The notes under the pieces: model-generated | Seen by the model: the letters and a program-made list of their open reading frames with translations, nothing else | Told to the model about the DNA's origin: nothing | Databases searched by the model: none | Position numbers and translations under genes: made by a program | Origin: Bacteroidota bacterium | Lineage (GTDB): Bacteria; Bacteroidota; Bacteroidia; Bacteroidales; Prolixibacteraceae | Direction: 5' to 3' | DNA length: 6,437 nt | Assembly: GCA_030632865.1 (NCBI GenBank) | Contig: DAOVTY010000187.1 | Coordinates: 1 to 6,437, forward strand | In this document: piece after piece, positions 1-5,948 of the stretch | Position numbering within the stretch: the stretch's first letter is position 1 | Layout of the letters: each line of letters opens with the position of its first letter

Positions 1-188
1 GAATAGAGGAAAGAATGGCTGGTCAGGCAGGTCAACAGTTTGAGTCGCATGTTGCAAAAGCTTCAAAAGCCTTTGATGAGAAAAACTACAATGTGGCTAG
101 ATTCTGGTATAAAAAAGCTTTGAGTTTACGCCCTAACGACGAAGAAGTTAAAAGTCGTTTAGCTGAAATTGATGCGGCGTTGAAATAA
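1..188 (+). CDS. C-terminal end of a TPR-type protein (5' partial)
   Basis: The reading frame is open from base 3 and ends at TAA 186-188, leaving 61 residues; the start lies before the window. The last 40 residues read as a single tetratricopeptide helix pair followed by a capping helix: AFDEKNYNVARFWYKKAL, then SLRPND, then a final helix ending in AEIDAALK. Spacing of the small and aromatic residues (A, Y, A, Y, A, P) fits the TPR consensus. Bacteroidota proteins with coiled-coil or TPR regions often end in just such an 'AEID' helix. The rest of the protein is missing, so its role (scaffold, envelope or motility-related) cannot be given. An internal ATG at 15-17 is not needed as a start, because the frame continues upstream. 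A hairpin terminator follows 6 bp after the stop. Confidence 0.75.
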   Translation, partial: IEERMAGQAGQQFESHVAKASKAFDEKNYNVARFWYKKALSLRPNDEEVKSRLAEIDAALK

Positions 189-194
189 ATAGGC

Positions 195-227
195 AAAATA
201 CATTTGGTAGGATACCAAATGTATTTT
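195..227 (+). terminator. Hairpin terminator, probably bidirectional
   Basis: Bases 195-209 and 213-227 are a perfect 15-bp inverted repeat with a 3-base loop. The stem begins with AAAA and ends with TTTT, so either strand gives an RNA hairpin running into U residues. It lies 6 bp after the stop of the TPR gene and 55 bp beyond the stop of the leftward VOC gene, so it fits a shared terminator between convergent genes. The stem is AT-rich and the U tract is short and partly inside the stem, so its efficiency is uncertain. Confidence 0.8.
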
Positions 228-282
228 CAAAACACTAGCAAAATTAAAAGTATTGTAATTATTATTAATAAAACTTATAATT

Positions 283-1347
283 TTAATATACTCGCATAAA
301 TCTAAATAATTTCATCATATAGTTGGGTAGAGGATGCGAACCTCGTTTTCTGAAATCAATATACAAACCTAGTTTTTTTAGCAGTGGAATTTTATGAGTT
401 TCAACAAACTCTATTAATGTTCCTTCGGGTGCTTGTATATATGCAAAATTACCGGCTGCTTCACCCATATCGAAAGTTTCCATTGCTTTAGCACTATCAA
501 CTGTAAATGGATGTCCCAATTCTTTTGTTTTTTCTCGCATTTTATCCATTCCATTTATATCGAAACAGAGGTGTATAAAACCAGGGTCGCCCCAAATTCG
601 ACCTTCATAAATATCTCGTGGTTCGCGGTCTAAAACTTGTACCAGTTCTATTACAGATTCTCCAAAGAATGGACTAAAAGGTCCACTTTTTACATCAGAA
701 TGTTTTAGTAAAACTCTGCGAAATTTATTGTCGCAACCTGGAATTCCTTTAAAGTCGTCAAATGTTCCGGTTTTGTCGTAAACAATCTCATCGTAGTCTA
801 AAATCTTTTGGTATAAGTTTAAACTCTCGTCCATATTTTTAACACCTATTACAGTGCCAAGAATACCGCCACTTACCGATTTTTCTTTTTTTCGAAAAAC
901 ATGTTCATTATTAATAACTTCCCACATATTTCCATAAATATCTTTCATATAGAAATGGTTATTATTAATCGGATCTTTGTGAATAGAATCCAAAAGATTT
1001 AGTCCTGATTTAGTAAATCTATCGAAGGCAATTTTAACATTATTAGATTTTATTTTGCCAATATTAATTCCAAGGTCGCCCAGCTGAATTTCAAACTTAC
1101 AAGGCTCTGGTTTTTTCCCAGTGTGTTGCCAAATTTCAAAACCCCCGCCGCCTTGCATATTAAGTGCTAAAACTGCATGTCTTGCTCTTGGTTTTCCATC
1201 GGTATGTGCCAACATCAGTTCTGCAACTGCCTTCTCTTCAAACATACGAATATCCATTGCAAAATGGTCGCGATACCATTTCCACGCTTCACTAAAATCC
1301 TCTACACCAACACCTAACTGCTGAATCCCATTTATTTTTGCTGTCAT
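283..1347 (-). CDS. Double-VOC-domain protein (glyoxalase/dioxygenase superfamily)
   Basis: A 354-residue protein with two tandem vicinal-oxygen-chelate (VOC) domains, about residues 5-150 and 160-318, each made of two beta-alpha-beta-beta-beta modules. Candidate metal ligands at the usual strand positions are Q10, E71 and E143 in domain 1, and E234, H259 (FIHLCF) and E313 (LIEFVE) in domain 2. Domain 2 keeps Glu-His-Glu but has no His/Gln in its first strand (GTVIGV). Domain 1 lacks the His that usually opens the second module. Catalysis, if any, is therefore more likely in domain 2. The family includes glyoxalase I, extradiol dioxygenases and non-catalytic binding proteins, so the substrate cannot be named. 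The last 35 residues form a basic, aromatic tail (KKLGLY, MMKLFRFMRVY) outside the VOC fold. There is no signal peptide, so it is probably cytoplasmic. The gene is second in an operon, 25 bp after the SDR gene. The start ATG has only an A-rich leader. Confidence 0.85.
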   Translation of the reverse strand: MTAKINGIQQLGVGVEDFSEAWKWYRDHFAMDIRMFEEKAVAELMLAHTDGKPRARHAVLALNMQGGGGFEIWQHTGKKPEPCKFEIQLGDLGINIGKIKSNNVKIAFDRFTKSGLNLLDSIHKDPINNNHFYMKDIYGNMWEVINNEHVFRKKEKSVSGGILGTVIGVKNMDESLNLYQKILDYDEIVYDKTGTFDDFKGIPGCDNKFRRVLLKHSDVKSGPFSPFFGESVIELVQVLDREPRDIYEGRIWGDPGFIHLCFDINGMDKMREKTKELGHPFTVDSAKAMETFDMGEAAGNFAYIQAPEGTLIEFVETHKIPLLKKLGLYIDFRKRGSHPLPNYMMKLFRFMRVY

Positions 1348-1372
1348 TTTATTTTCTTTTAATTTAAAGACT

Positions 1373-2167
1373 CTAAATAGGTTTTATTCTCGAAGACATA
1401 TAATAATATAACCTCGGTATAAATCTTCGAATGTGTACCATAATTAGTTCTTTACCTCCAACCAAAATCTCTTTTTTATTTCTCTTTAGGTTTTTACATA
1501 TTGTTTTTGCAGCCTTTTCTGCTGTTATTCCCGAATCCTGACCATCATCCATTTTCGCATGTGTTTTACCATCTTTATTAATGGCATTTAACGAAATATT
1601 GGTTTTTACTCTTCCCGGAATAATAATAGAAACCTGAATATTATTTTGTTTATTTTCTGCTCGCAAACTCTCGAAAAATCCGTGCAACGCATGTTTTGTT
1701 GCTGAATAAGACGAACGGTATGGAAAGCCAAATTTCCCTACGATACTAGATGTAACTGCAATTTGTCCACCCCCGTTTTTAATCATTCCGGGTAAAACAG
1801 CTTTTGTAAGTGCTACAGCTCCAAAAAAGTTTATTTCAAATATTTTCCTGTCTATAAACAGAGGCGTTTCGTTTACCAACGAACGTTGACTTATTCCTGC
1901 AAAATGATAAATAGAATCTATTTTGAGATTTTTTTCTAACACTTGGTTTGCTGCCGATTCAACAGATTTTTCATTACTTAAATCGATAGGCACAATTTGC
2001 ACAGTACAGTTATTTTTTTTGCAAGTTTCAGCAACTTTTAAAAGTCCTTTTTCATCTATGTCAGATAATATGAGATTTGTATTTTCTTTTGAAAGTGCAT
2101 GAGACATAGCTCTGCCAATGCCAGAGGAAGCACCCGTTATCCAAATTGTTTTATTTGTAAAATCCAT
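1373..2167 (-). CDS. SDR family NAD(P)-dependent oxidoreductase
   Basis: A 264-residue classical short-chain dehydrogenase/reductase, full length for the family. The N-terminal Rossmann fold carries the glycine motif TGASSGIG (11-18). D36 at the end of the second strand suggests a preference for NAD(H) over NADP(H), and D62 sits at the adenine-ring position. The usual NNAG motif reads HFAG (88-91). The catalytic residues are all present: N113, S141, Y154 and K158 (YSATK), followed by PGRVKT (184-189). The C-terminal 25 residues are rich in Arg/Lys, Ile and Tyr (HIRRFIPRLYYYM). This resembles the tails of DHRS7-like SDRs and may touch the membrane (inference). The substrate is not predictable. 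It is the first gene of the leftward pair with the VOC gene. The ATG at 2167 begins just before the Rossmann strand, so the start is secure, although no Shine-Dalgarno site is visible. Confidence 0.93.
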   Translation of the reverse strand: MDFTNKTIWITGASSGIGRAMSHALSKENTNLILSDIDEKGLLKVAETCKKNNCTVQIVPIDLSNEKSVESAANQVLEKNLKIDSIYHFAGISQRSLVNETPLFIDRKIFEINFFGAVALTKAVLPGMIKNGGGQIAVTSSIVGKFGFPYRSSYSATKHALHGFFESLRAENKQNNIQVSIIIPGRVKTNISLNAINKDGKTHAKMDDGQDSGITAEKAAKTICKNLKRNKKEILVGGKELIMVHIRRFIPRLYYYMSSRIKPI

Positions 2168-2482
2168 TTTGCTGTTATTCAGAAAGGTGCGAAGTTAACA
2201 GATTATTTTTTTGGTGAAAATTATTCCTTTATTTTCCTTTAATCGATAGATAAATAATTTAATTTTAAGATTTGTGATTAATCAGGTTGAGTTTAGTTTA
2301 GAAAAATATTTAGGTTTTTTTCATCCTTACTATTATAATTTAGTTTTCCCAAAAGAAATATTTGGAAGGGTGTTGCAAATTCCAATTCGCAATTTTACTA
2401 ATTGGCTATTTAGTTGTTAAACTGCTAATCGGAGGCATTTTTTTTTATCATTTGCCAGTGGCTAGTAATCTTATGTTTTTAG
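2168..2482. other. Non-coding stretch with one repeat copy
   Basis: These 315 bases lie upstream of the SDR operon and downstream of the leftward exported-protein gene. They hold copy 1 of a dispersed repeat (2364-2396), a short inverted pair CCAATT/AATTGG (2382-2387 and 2400-2405), and a nine-T run (2438-2446) without a convincing hairpin before it. The promoter of the SDR-VOC operon should be here, reading leftward, but I find no match to TTG-N19-TAnnTTTG. No tRNA or convincing gene is seen. Confidence 0.6.
2364..2396 (+). repeat. Dispersed repeat, copy 1
   Basis: A 33-bp stretch whose core, 2368-2390 (starts GGGTGTTG, ends CCAATTCGC), matches 5444-5466 at 22 of 23 bases in the same orientation. 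The flanks align further with one single-base indel on each side. It lies in non-coding DNA, 87 bp beyond the 3' end of the leftward gene that ends at 2483. Its second half can pair with AATTGG at 2400-2405. Confidence 0.7.
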
Positions 2483-3181
2483 TTAATTTAACTGATGACT
2501 AAAATACAATTTTTTCATATTTCGATGAAATTCGTTGGAAATCTTTTCATGAAAAAAAGGATAAAGAATTCGGTCGCGAATAGAAGAGTTACTTTTGTAA
2601 AAACTCGTGTGCAAAATTTTCGTGTAACCTTTGTTAGTTTGGATAAACTTTAGGCGTTGTTTCCCTTTGGTAATATTATCGTCAACATAACTAAATTCTA
2701 TAATACTATTAATCTGGTCTATTGTGATAAACTGAAAAACCGCTGCCAGGTTTGCAACTCCCATCATTAATTTAAGATTTAAAAAAATAATTTGTCCGGT
2801 ATCTAACCGAGAAACATAATCATCGTTATACACAATTTTATTATGTTTTTTCGAGAATAATAATCCAAACGAAACCTTTTTTCCATCCCACGAATCTCCT
2901 GGATTTGTACCCAAATAATGCTCCCAAATTTTAATTAAACTATCTTTTAAAAAGTACTCTTTTGTATGAGTTTTAAAACCTTCTGTATTTGAATTACTTT
3001 GCAGAGTGGGCCTAATATCTGCATACAAATTAATATCATTATTTTGTTCATTTATTAAAAATTCTCGTACTTTTTTTTGTGGGATTTTGTTAAAGTCTGT
3101 TTCTTTAATTGCCACCTGACTGTTACAATAAAAAGCATTAATAATAAATAGAATTATAATAATATATTTGAAAATAGCCAT
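2483..3181 (-). CDS. Exported protein of unknown function, possible SRPBCC/DUF1990-like domain
   Basis: A 232-residue protein that I do not recognise by name. Residues 1-22 are a signal peptide: K5, then a hydrophobic run of Ile/Leu/Phe, with likely cleavage after SQ (22). This 'NSQ' ending is common in Bacteroidota exported proteins. C19 is not in a proper lipobox (AFYC), so a lipoprotein is less likely. The mature part looks mixed alpha/beta. The region 160-225 has strands IIEFSY, KQRLKF and TKILHTSFYKS, followed by a charged C-terminal helix with FFHEKISNEFHRNMKKL. That order recalls the end of DUF1990/SRPBCC ligand-binding folds, but this is a visual analogy only. It is expected in the periplasm or facing it. 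The gene is divergent from the S46 peptidase, with 110 bp between the two likely ATGs. The ATG at 3181 is directly followed by the signal peptide, which supports this start. Confidence 0.75.
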   Translation of the reverse strand: MAIFKYIIIILFIINAFYCNSQVAIKETDFNKIPQKKVREFLINEQNNDINLYADIRPTLQSNSNTEGFKTHTKEYFLKDSLIKIWEHYLGTNPGDSWDGKKVSFGLLFSKKHNKIVYNDDYVSRLDTGQIIFLNLKLMMGVANLAAVFQFITIDQINSIIEFSYVDDNITKGKQRLKFIQTNKGYTKILHTSFYKSNSSIRDRILYPFFHEKISNEFHRNMKKLYFSHQLN

Positions 3182-3291
3182 TTAAGTTAGTTCGATATAT
3201 TAACTGGCAAATATTATTTTAAACCAGCTATTATTTTGCTTTTTTAAGCGATTAATAATTAATATTGCAAAGAAAACCTAAAATTTTAAGA
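3182..3291. promoter_or_regulatory. Divergent intergenic region, presumed back-to-back promoters
   Basis: This 110-bp AT-rich gap separates the leftward exported-protein gene from the likely ATG of the rightward peptidase, so both promoters should lie here. Near matches to the Bacteroidota -7 box are seen, such as TATTTTG on the plus strand, but none fits TAnnTTTG with a TTG 19-21 bp upstream. The promoter assignment therefore rests on gene layout, not on a motif. Confidence 0.4.
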
Positions 3292-5439
3292 ATGATAAAA
3301 ATTACGTCCTTTTTTTTAGTTGTACTACTTTCAATTAGCCAGTTGTTTGCTAAAGAGGGAATGTGGATTCCAATTCTTCTCGAAAAATATAATCTTGCTG
3401 AAATGCAGGAGATGGGCTTTAAACTTACAGCACAAGATATTTACGATGTTAATAATGCCAGCATGAAAGATGCGGTTATAATATTTGGTGGCGGTTGTAC
3501 AGGCGAATTAATTTCCGACGAAGGTTTACTTATTACAAATTATCACTGTGGTTACCGGAATATTCAATCGCACAGCAGCGTAGAAAACGATTATCTTACT
3601 AATGGTTTTTGGGCTATGAGCAAAGATGAAGAGCTTCCAAATAAACGTTTATCGGTTAGTTTCTTAGAATACATGAACGATGTTTCAGAAGAAGTTTTTG
3701 AAGGTACAGAAAGCCTTTTGGGAGATGAAAAACAGAAAAAAATAAAAGAGAATAGCGACAAGATTATTAAAGATGCGGCTGTTGACGGTAAATTTAGAGC
3801 AAGTGTAAAACCACTTTTTTATGGAAATCAATATTTTCTTTATGTATATAAAATCTATACCGATGTGCGTTTGGTTGGTGCGCCTCCCTCAGCAATTGGT
3901 AAATTTGGCGGCGACACCGATAATTGGATGTGGCCACGGCACACAGGAGATTTTTCGTTGTTTCGTATTTATGCCGACGAAAATAACGAGCCTGCAAAAT
4001 ATTCGGCCGACAATGTTCCGTACAAACCAAAAAAGTATTTCCCCATTTCAATGAAAGGTATTCAGCCCAACGATTTTACAATGGTTTTTGGTTATCCCGG
4101 TAGTACAATGCAATATTGGCCATCCCAAGCAGTTGATATTACTATGAACCAGCGCGACCCAGATCGTATAAAAATACGAGATAAAAAACTGGAAATTATT
4201 GGTGCTGATATGAATGCCGATGCAAAAGTGCGAATTCAATATTCGGCAAAACATGCAGGAATTAGTAACTCTTGGAAAAAATGGCAAGGTGAAATTAAAG
4301 GGTTAAATCGGTTAAATGCAATTGACAAAAAATTGGCATACGAAGATAACTTTAAAGAGTGGGCTGTTAAAAAAGGAGTGTGGAGTACAGAATACAAGGA
4401 AGTTTTTGAATCATTTGAAACATACTATAAGCAGTACGAAAAATACGTGCGCGCAAGCGATTATTATTCTGAAATTGTATTTCGGGGAGTTGAGTTATTT
4501 CGTTTAGCTGCCCAGGCTAATGCGATTGTTAATAACCTGGAGAATAAACAGACTGAAAGAGTGGATGCTGGCAGAAAATCAATGATAAACTATTTGCCCG
4601 GATTTATGAAAGACTTTAATCAACCAACCGACGAGAAATTATTTACAGAGCTTTTACCAATGTTACTTTCAGATGTTGACCACGAATTTATTCCAGCCGG
4701 TTTTATTGAATTAATGAATAAAACAGACCGTAATAAATTGGTTATAAAAGTATATCGGAAGTCAATTCTAACCGATATTGATAAATTGAAAAAGTTACTT
4801 GAATCAGGTTCTGATAAACAAATATTAAAACTTCGAAAAGACCCGATTGTGGCAATGTATAACGTTTTTAAGTTGAAAAATGAGAAGGATATCTCTCCAA
4901 AACTTAAAGCGGCTACTATAAAAATAACTGCAAGTATGAAAAAATACATGGCAGGAATTATGGAGATGCAAAAAGGGAAAGCTCTTTATCCCGATGCAAA
5001 TTTTACGTTGCGTGTGTCGTACGGAAAAGTAGAAGGTTATAATCCGAAAGATGGAGTTACATACAAACATTACACAACTTTATCGGGTATTATGGAGAAA
5101 GACAATCCTGCAATTTACGATTATGATGTGCCAGACCGTTTAAAGGAATTGTACAATAATAAAGATTTTGGCAAGTACGAAGTTAATGGCGAAGTTCCAG
5201 TCTGTTTCACTGCATCTAACCACACAACAGGAGGTAATTCGGGCAGCCCGGTAGTAAATGCAAATGGCGAATTAATAGGTGTAAACTTCGACCGTGGCTG
5301 GGAAGGAACAATGAGTGATATTATGTTTGACCCAGACCAATGTCGCAATATTGCAATAGACATTCGTTACGCACTTTTTATAATCGACAAATTTGCCGGT
5401 GCTGGTTATTTGTTAGACGAAATGGATATTGTGGAGTAG
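3292..5439 (+). CDS. dpp11: S46 family dipeptidyl-peptidase, DPP11-type (Asp/Glu-specific)
   Basis: A periplasmic serine exopeptidase that removes dipeptides from peptide N-termini. The frame is open from a TTG at 3265 (724 residues). The ATG at 3292 (715 residues) is preferred because it starts a classic signal peptide, MIKITSFFLVVLLSISQLFA, with cleavage after A20. Numbering from that ATG, the triad is H85 (TNYHCG), D220 (RHTGDF) and S650 (GGNSGSP). N211, W212, N326 and D667 fall at the offsets known to bind the substrate N-terminus in S46 enzymes. R668, 18 residues after the catalytic Ser, matches Arg673 of Porphyromonas gingivalis DPP11, which selects Asp/Glu at P1; DPP7 has Gly there. 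A chymotrypsin-like double barrel (about 20-270 and 570-715) encloses an alpha-helical cap (about 270-570). Length matches the family (about 720). Such enzymes feed amino-acid-fermenting or protein-scavenging metabolism. It appears monocistronic, with a terminator at 5511-5562. Confidence 0.95.
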   Translation: MIKITSFFLVVLLSISQLFAKEGMWIPILLEKYNLAEMQEMGFKLTAQDIYDVNNASMKDAVIIFGGGCTGELISDEGLLITNYHCGYRNIQSHSSVENDYLTNGFWAMSKDEELPNKRLSVSFLEYMNDVSEEVFEGTESLLGDEKQKKIKENSDKIIKDAAVDGKFRASVKPLFYGNQYFLYVYKIYTDVRLVGAPPSAIGKFGGDTDNWMWPRHTGDFSLFRIYADENNEPAKYSADNVPYKPKKYFPISMKGIQPNDFTMVFGYPGSTMQYWPSQAVDITMNQRDPDRIKIRDKKLEIIGADMNADAKVRIQYSAKHAGISNSWKKWQGEIKGLNRLNAIDKKLAYEDNFKEWAVKKGVWSTEYKEVFESFETYYKQYEKYVRASDYYSEIVFRGVELFRLAAQANAIVNNLENKQTERVDAGRKSMINYLPGFMKDFNQPTDEKLFTELLPMLLSDVDHEFIPAGFIELMNKTDRNKLVIKVYRKSILTDIDKLKKLLESGSDKQILKLRKDPIVAMYNVFKLKNEKDISPKLKAATIKITASMKKYMAGIMEMQKGKALYPDANFTLRVSYGKVEGYNPKDGVTYKHYTTLSGIMEKDNPAIYDYDVPDRLKELYNNKDFGKYEVNGEVPVCFTASNHTTGGNSGSPVVNANGELIGVNFDRGWEGTMSDIMFDPDQCRNIAIDIRYALFIIDKFAGAGYLLDEMDIVE

Positions 5440-5440
5440 A

Positions 5441-5473
5441 GGAGGGTGTTGTAAATTCCAATTCGCCAATTTT
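5441..5473 (+). repeat. Dispersed repeat, copy 2
   Basis: The second copy of the 33-bp repeat begins 2 bp after the stop codon of the S46 peptidase gene. Its core, 5444-5466, differs from copy 1 by one base (T for C at 5452). It lacks one A in the GGAAGGG run and has an extra C before AATTTT. It lies between the gene end and the hairpin terminator, so it would be transcribed in the 3' untranslated region. Confidence 0.7.
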
Positions 5474-5510
5474 TTAAATCGATTTGGAAATGGCAGCAAC
5501 CATAGAATTT

Positions 5511-5562
5511 AAAAAGATGCCATCCTTATTTGTAAAATGTATAAGTATGGCATCTTTTTTTT
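5511..5562 (+). terminator. Strong rho-independent terminator
   Basis: Bases 5511-5523 (AAAAAGATGCCAT) pair perfectly with 5547-5559. After one mismatched pair the stem continues for 5 bp (CTTAT/ATAAG) up to an 11-base loop. A run of eight T residues (5555-5562) follows the GC part on the plus strand. It ends the S46 peptidase transcript 71 bp after the stop codon. The A run on the left side lets it work leftward too, and it directly follows the stop (5561-5563) of the minus-strand sorting-domain remnant. Confidence 0.9.
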
Positions 5563-5710
5563 ATTGGTTTCTAACAAGTTTTAAAGTTTTACTTTCTGTT
5601 TCAGTAGTTAAAGTACAAAAGTAAATTCCATTCTCCTTTATTTGATTTCCTAAAGAAACTGTATGTTTTCCTTGCGAAGAAACATATAAAGTGTATTTCA
5701 TATAAACAAC
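5561..5710 (-). pseudogene. Remnant of a T9SS C-terminal sorting domain
   Basis: Read leftward, 49 sense codons end in TAA at 5561-5563, and an in-frame TAA (5711-5713) stops the frame upstream. The peptide shows the signature end of type A sorting domains of type IX secretion substrates: LGNQIKENGIYFCTL, then a charged turn, then KTLKLVRNQ. In complete proteins this roughly 80-residue beta domain carries large secreted or cell-surface proteins across the outer membrane. Here only its last half survives, with no cargo domain and no signal peptide, so it cannot be a functional secreted protein. One methionine (ATG at 5701) could start a 46-residue peptide, but that is unlikely to be meaningful. 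The body of the gene appears deleted at a junction near 5702-5713. The hairpin at 5511-5562 lies directly after its stop and probably was its terminator as well. Confidence 0.8.
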
Positions 5711-5838
5711 TTAGAGAAGGAAAAGAAATCACGATGACCTGTCACAACTATTTAGGAAAACGAAAAGAATTTGATACTGATGAAGATAAAATTATTGAGT
5801 ATTGTAAATATGCCATAAAGTTTTTCGAGAATGTTTGA
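5710..5838 (+). pseudogene. Short coding remnant of unknown family
   Basis: A plus-strand frame ends at TGA 5836-5838 and looks protein-like: LREGKEITMTCHNYLGKRK, then an acidic stretch, then a helix IIEYCKYAIKFFENV. The frame stays open back to 5608, but upstream of about 5700 it only shadows the sorting-domain remnant. An ATG at 5734 could give a 34-residue peptide, with AGAAGG about 13 bases before it; this spacing is long, so translation is doubtful. The simplest reading is the 3' end of a larger gene whose 5' part was lost. I do not recognise the family. The terminal helix vaguely recalls HEPN-type proteins, but the match is too short to use. It lies 110 bp before the DUF6088 gene on the same strand. 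Confidence 0.4.
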
Positions 5839-5867
5839 TACTATAACATTTTCATATTAAATTGTAA

Positions 5868-5897
5868 TGTCAAGTATTCTGCGCAAAATACTTGACA
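5868..5897. promoter_or_regulatory. Palindromic operator, probable AbiEi/DUF6088 autoregulatory site
   Basis: A 30-bp palindrome centred between 5882 and 5883. The outer arms TGTCAAGTATT (5868-5878) and AATACTTGACA (5887-5897) are perfect complements. The centre TGCGCA (5880-5885) is itself palindromic on the same axis. Only the pair 5879/5886 does not match. The right arm contains the TTG of the promoter's -33 box (5892-5894), so a bound dimer should block RNA polymerase. AbiEi-type antitoxins are known to repress their own operons by binding inverted repeats. Assigning this site to the DUF6088 product is inference from position. Confidence 0.75.
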
Positions 5898-5921
5898 AAT
5901 TACTATTCTTGCTTATCTTTG
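5892..5921 (+). promoter_or_regulatory. Bacteroidota-type promoter of the DUF6088 gene
   Basis: TTG (5892-5894), a 19-bp spacer, and TATCTTTG (5914-5921) match the Bacteroidota sigma-ABfr consensus TTG-N19-21-TAnnTTTG exactly. Transcription would start near 5927-5929, giving a leader of about 20 bases before the ATG at 5949. The -33 element lies inside the right arm of the palindrome at 5868-5897. Confidence 0.85.
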
Positions 5922-5924
5922 TTC

Positions 5925-5947
5925 TGTTAGAAGTAATATTGTTAGAA
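5925..5947 (+). repeat. Direct repeat TGTTAGAA in the leader
   Basis: TGTTAGAA occurs at 5925-5932 and again at 5940-5947, 15 bases apart start to start. The first copy covers the predicted transcription start and the second ends one base before the ATG. It could be a secondary binding site or chance; the sequence alone does not decide. Confidence 0.35.
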
Positions 5948-5948
5948 T

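Noticed and set aside
433..1324. Plus-strand frames of 66 and 67 codons opposite the VOC gene
   Set aside because: They are antisense to a well-supported gene, Cys/Ser/Phe-rich, and without any recognisable domain.
2274..2420. A 48-codon plus-strand frame beginning with GTG (FHPYYYNLVFPKEIF...) running through repeat copy 1
   Set aside because: It has no ATG and no ribosome-binding signal, it includes the non-coding repeat, and no family is recognisable; likely chance in AT-rich DNA.
3125..3127. Lipoprotein cysteine (C19) in the exported protein
   Set aside because: The residues before it (AFY) do not make a lipobox, and a signal peptidase I site after SQ fits better.
2450..3212. A 10-bp inverted pair ATTTGCCAGT (2450-2459) / ACTGGCAAAT (3203-3212) flanking the exported-protein gene, like mobile element ends
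   Set aside because: Ten-base inverted matches are expected several times by chance in this window; there is no target duplication and the gene encodes no transposase.
3182..3264. Near-consensus -7 boxes (TATTTTG on plus, ATATTTG on minus) in the divergent region
   Set aside because: Each misses the TAnnTTTG spacing and has no TTG at the correct distance.
3794..5363. Several open frames of 63-109 codons inside the S46 peptidase gene, on both strands
   Set aside because: They overlap a complete, motif-rich coding region, lack protein-like composition, and are shadows of it.
5621..5630. A 10-base match (GTAAATTCCA) to repeat copy 2 at 5451-5460
   Set aside because: It lies in codons of the sorting-domain remnant (NGIYF) and the match does not extend, so it is probably coincidence.
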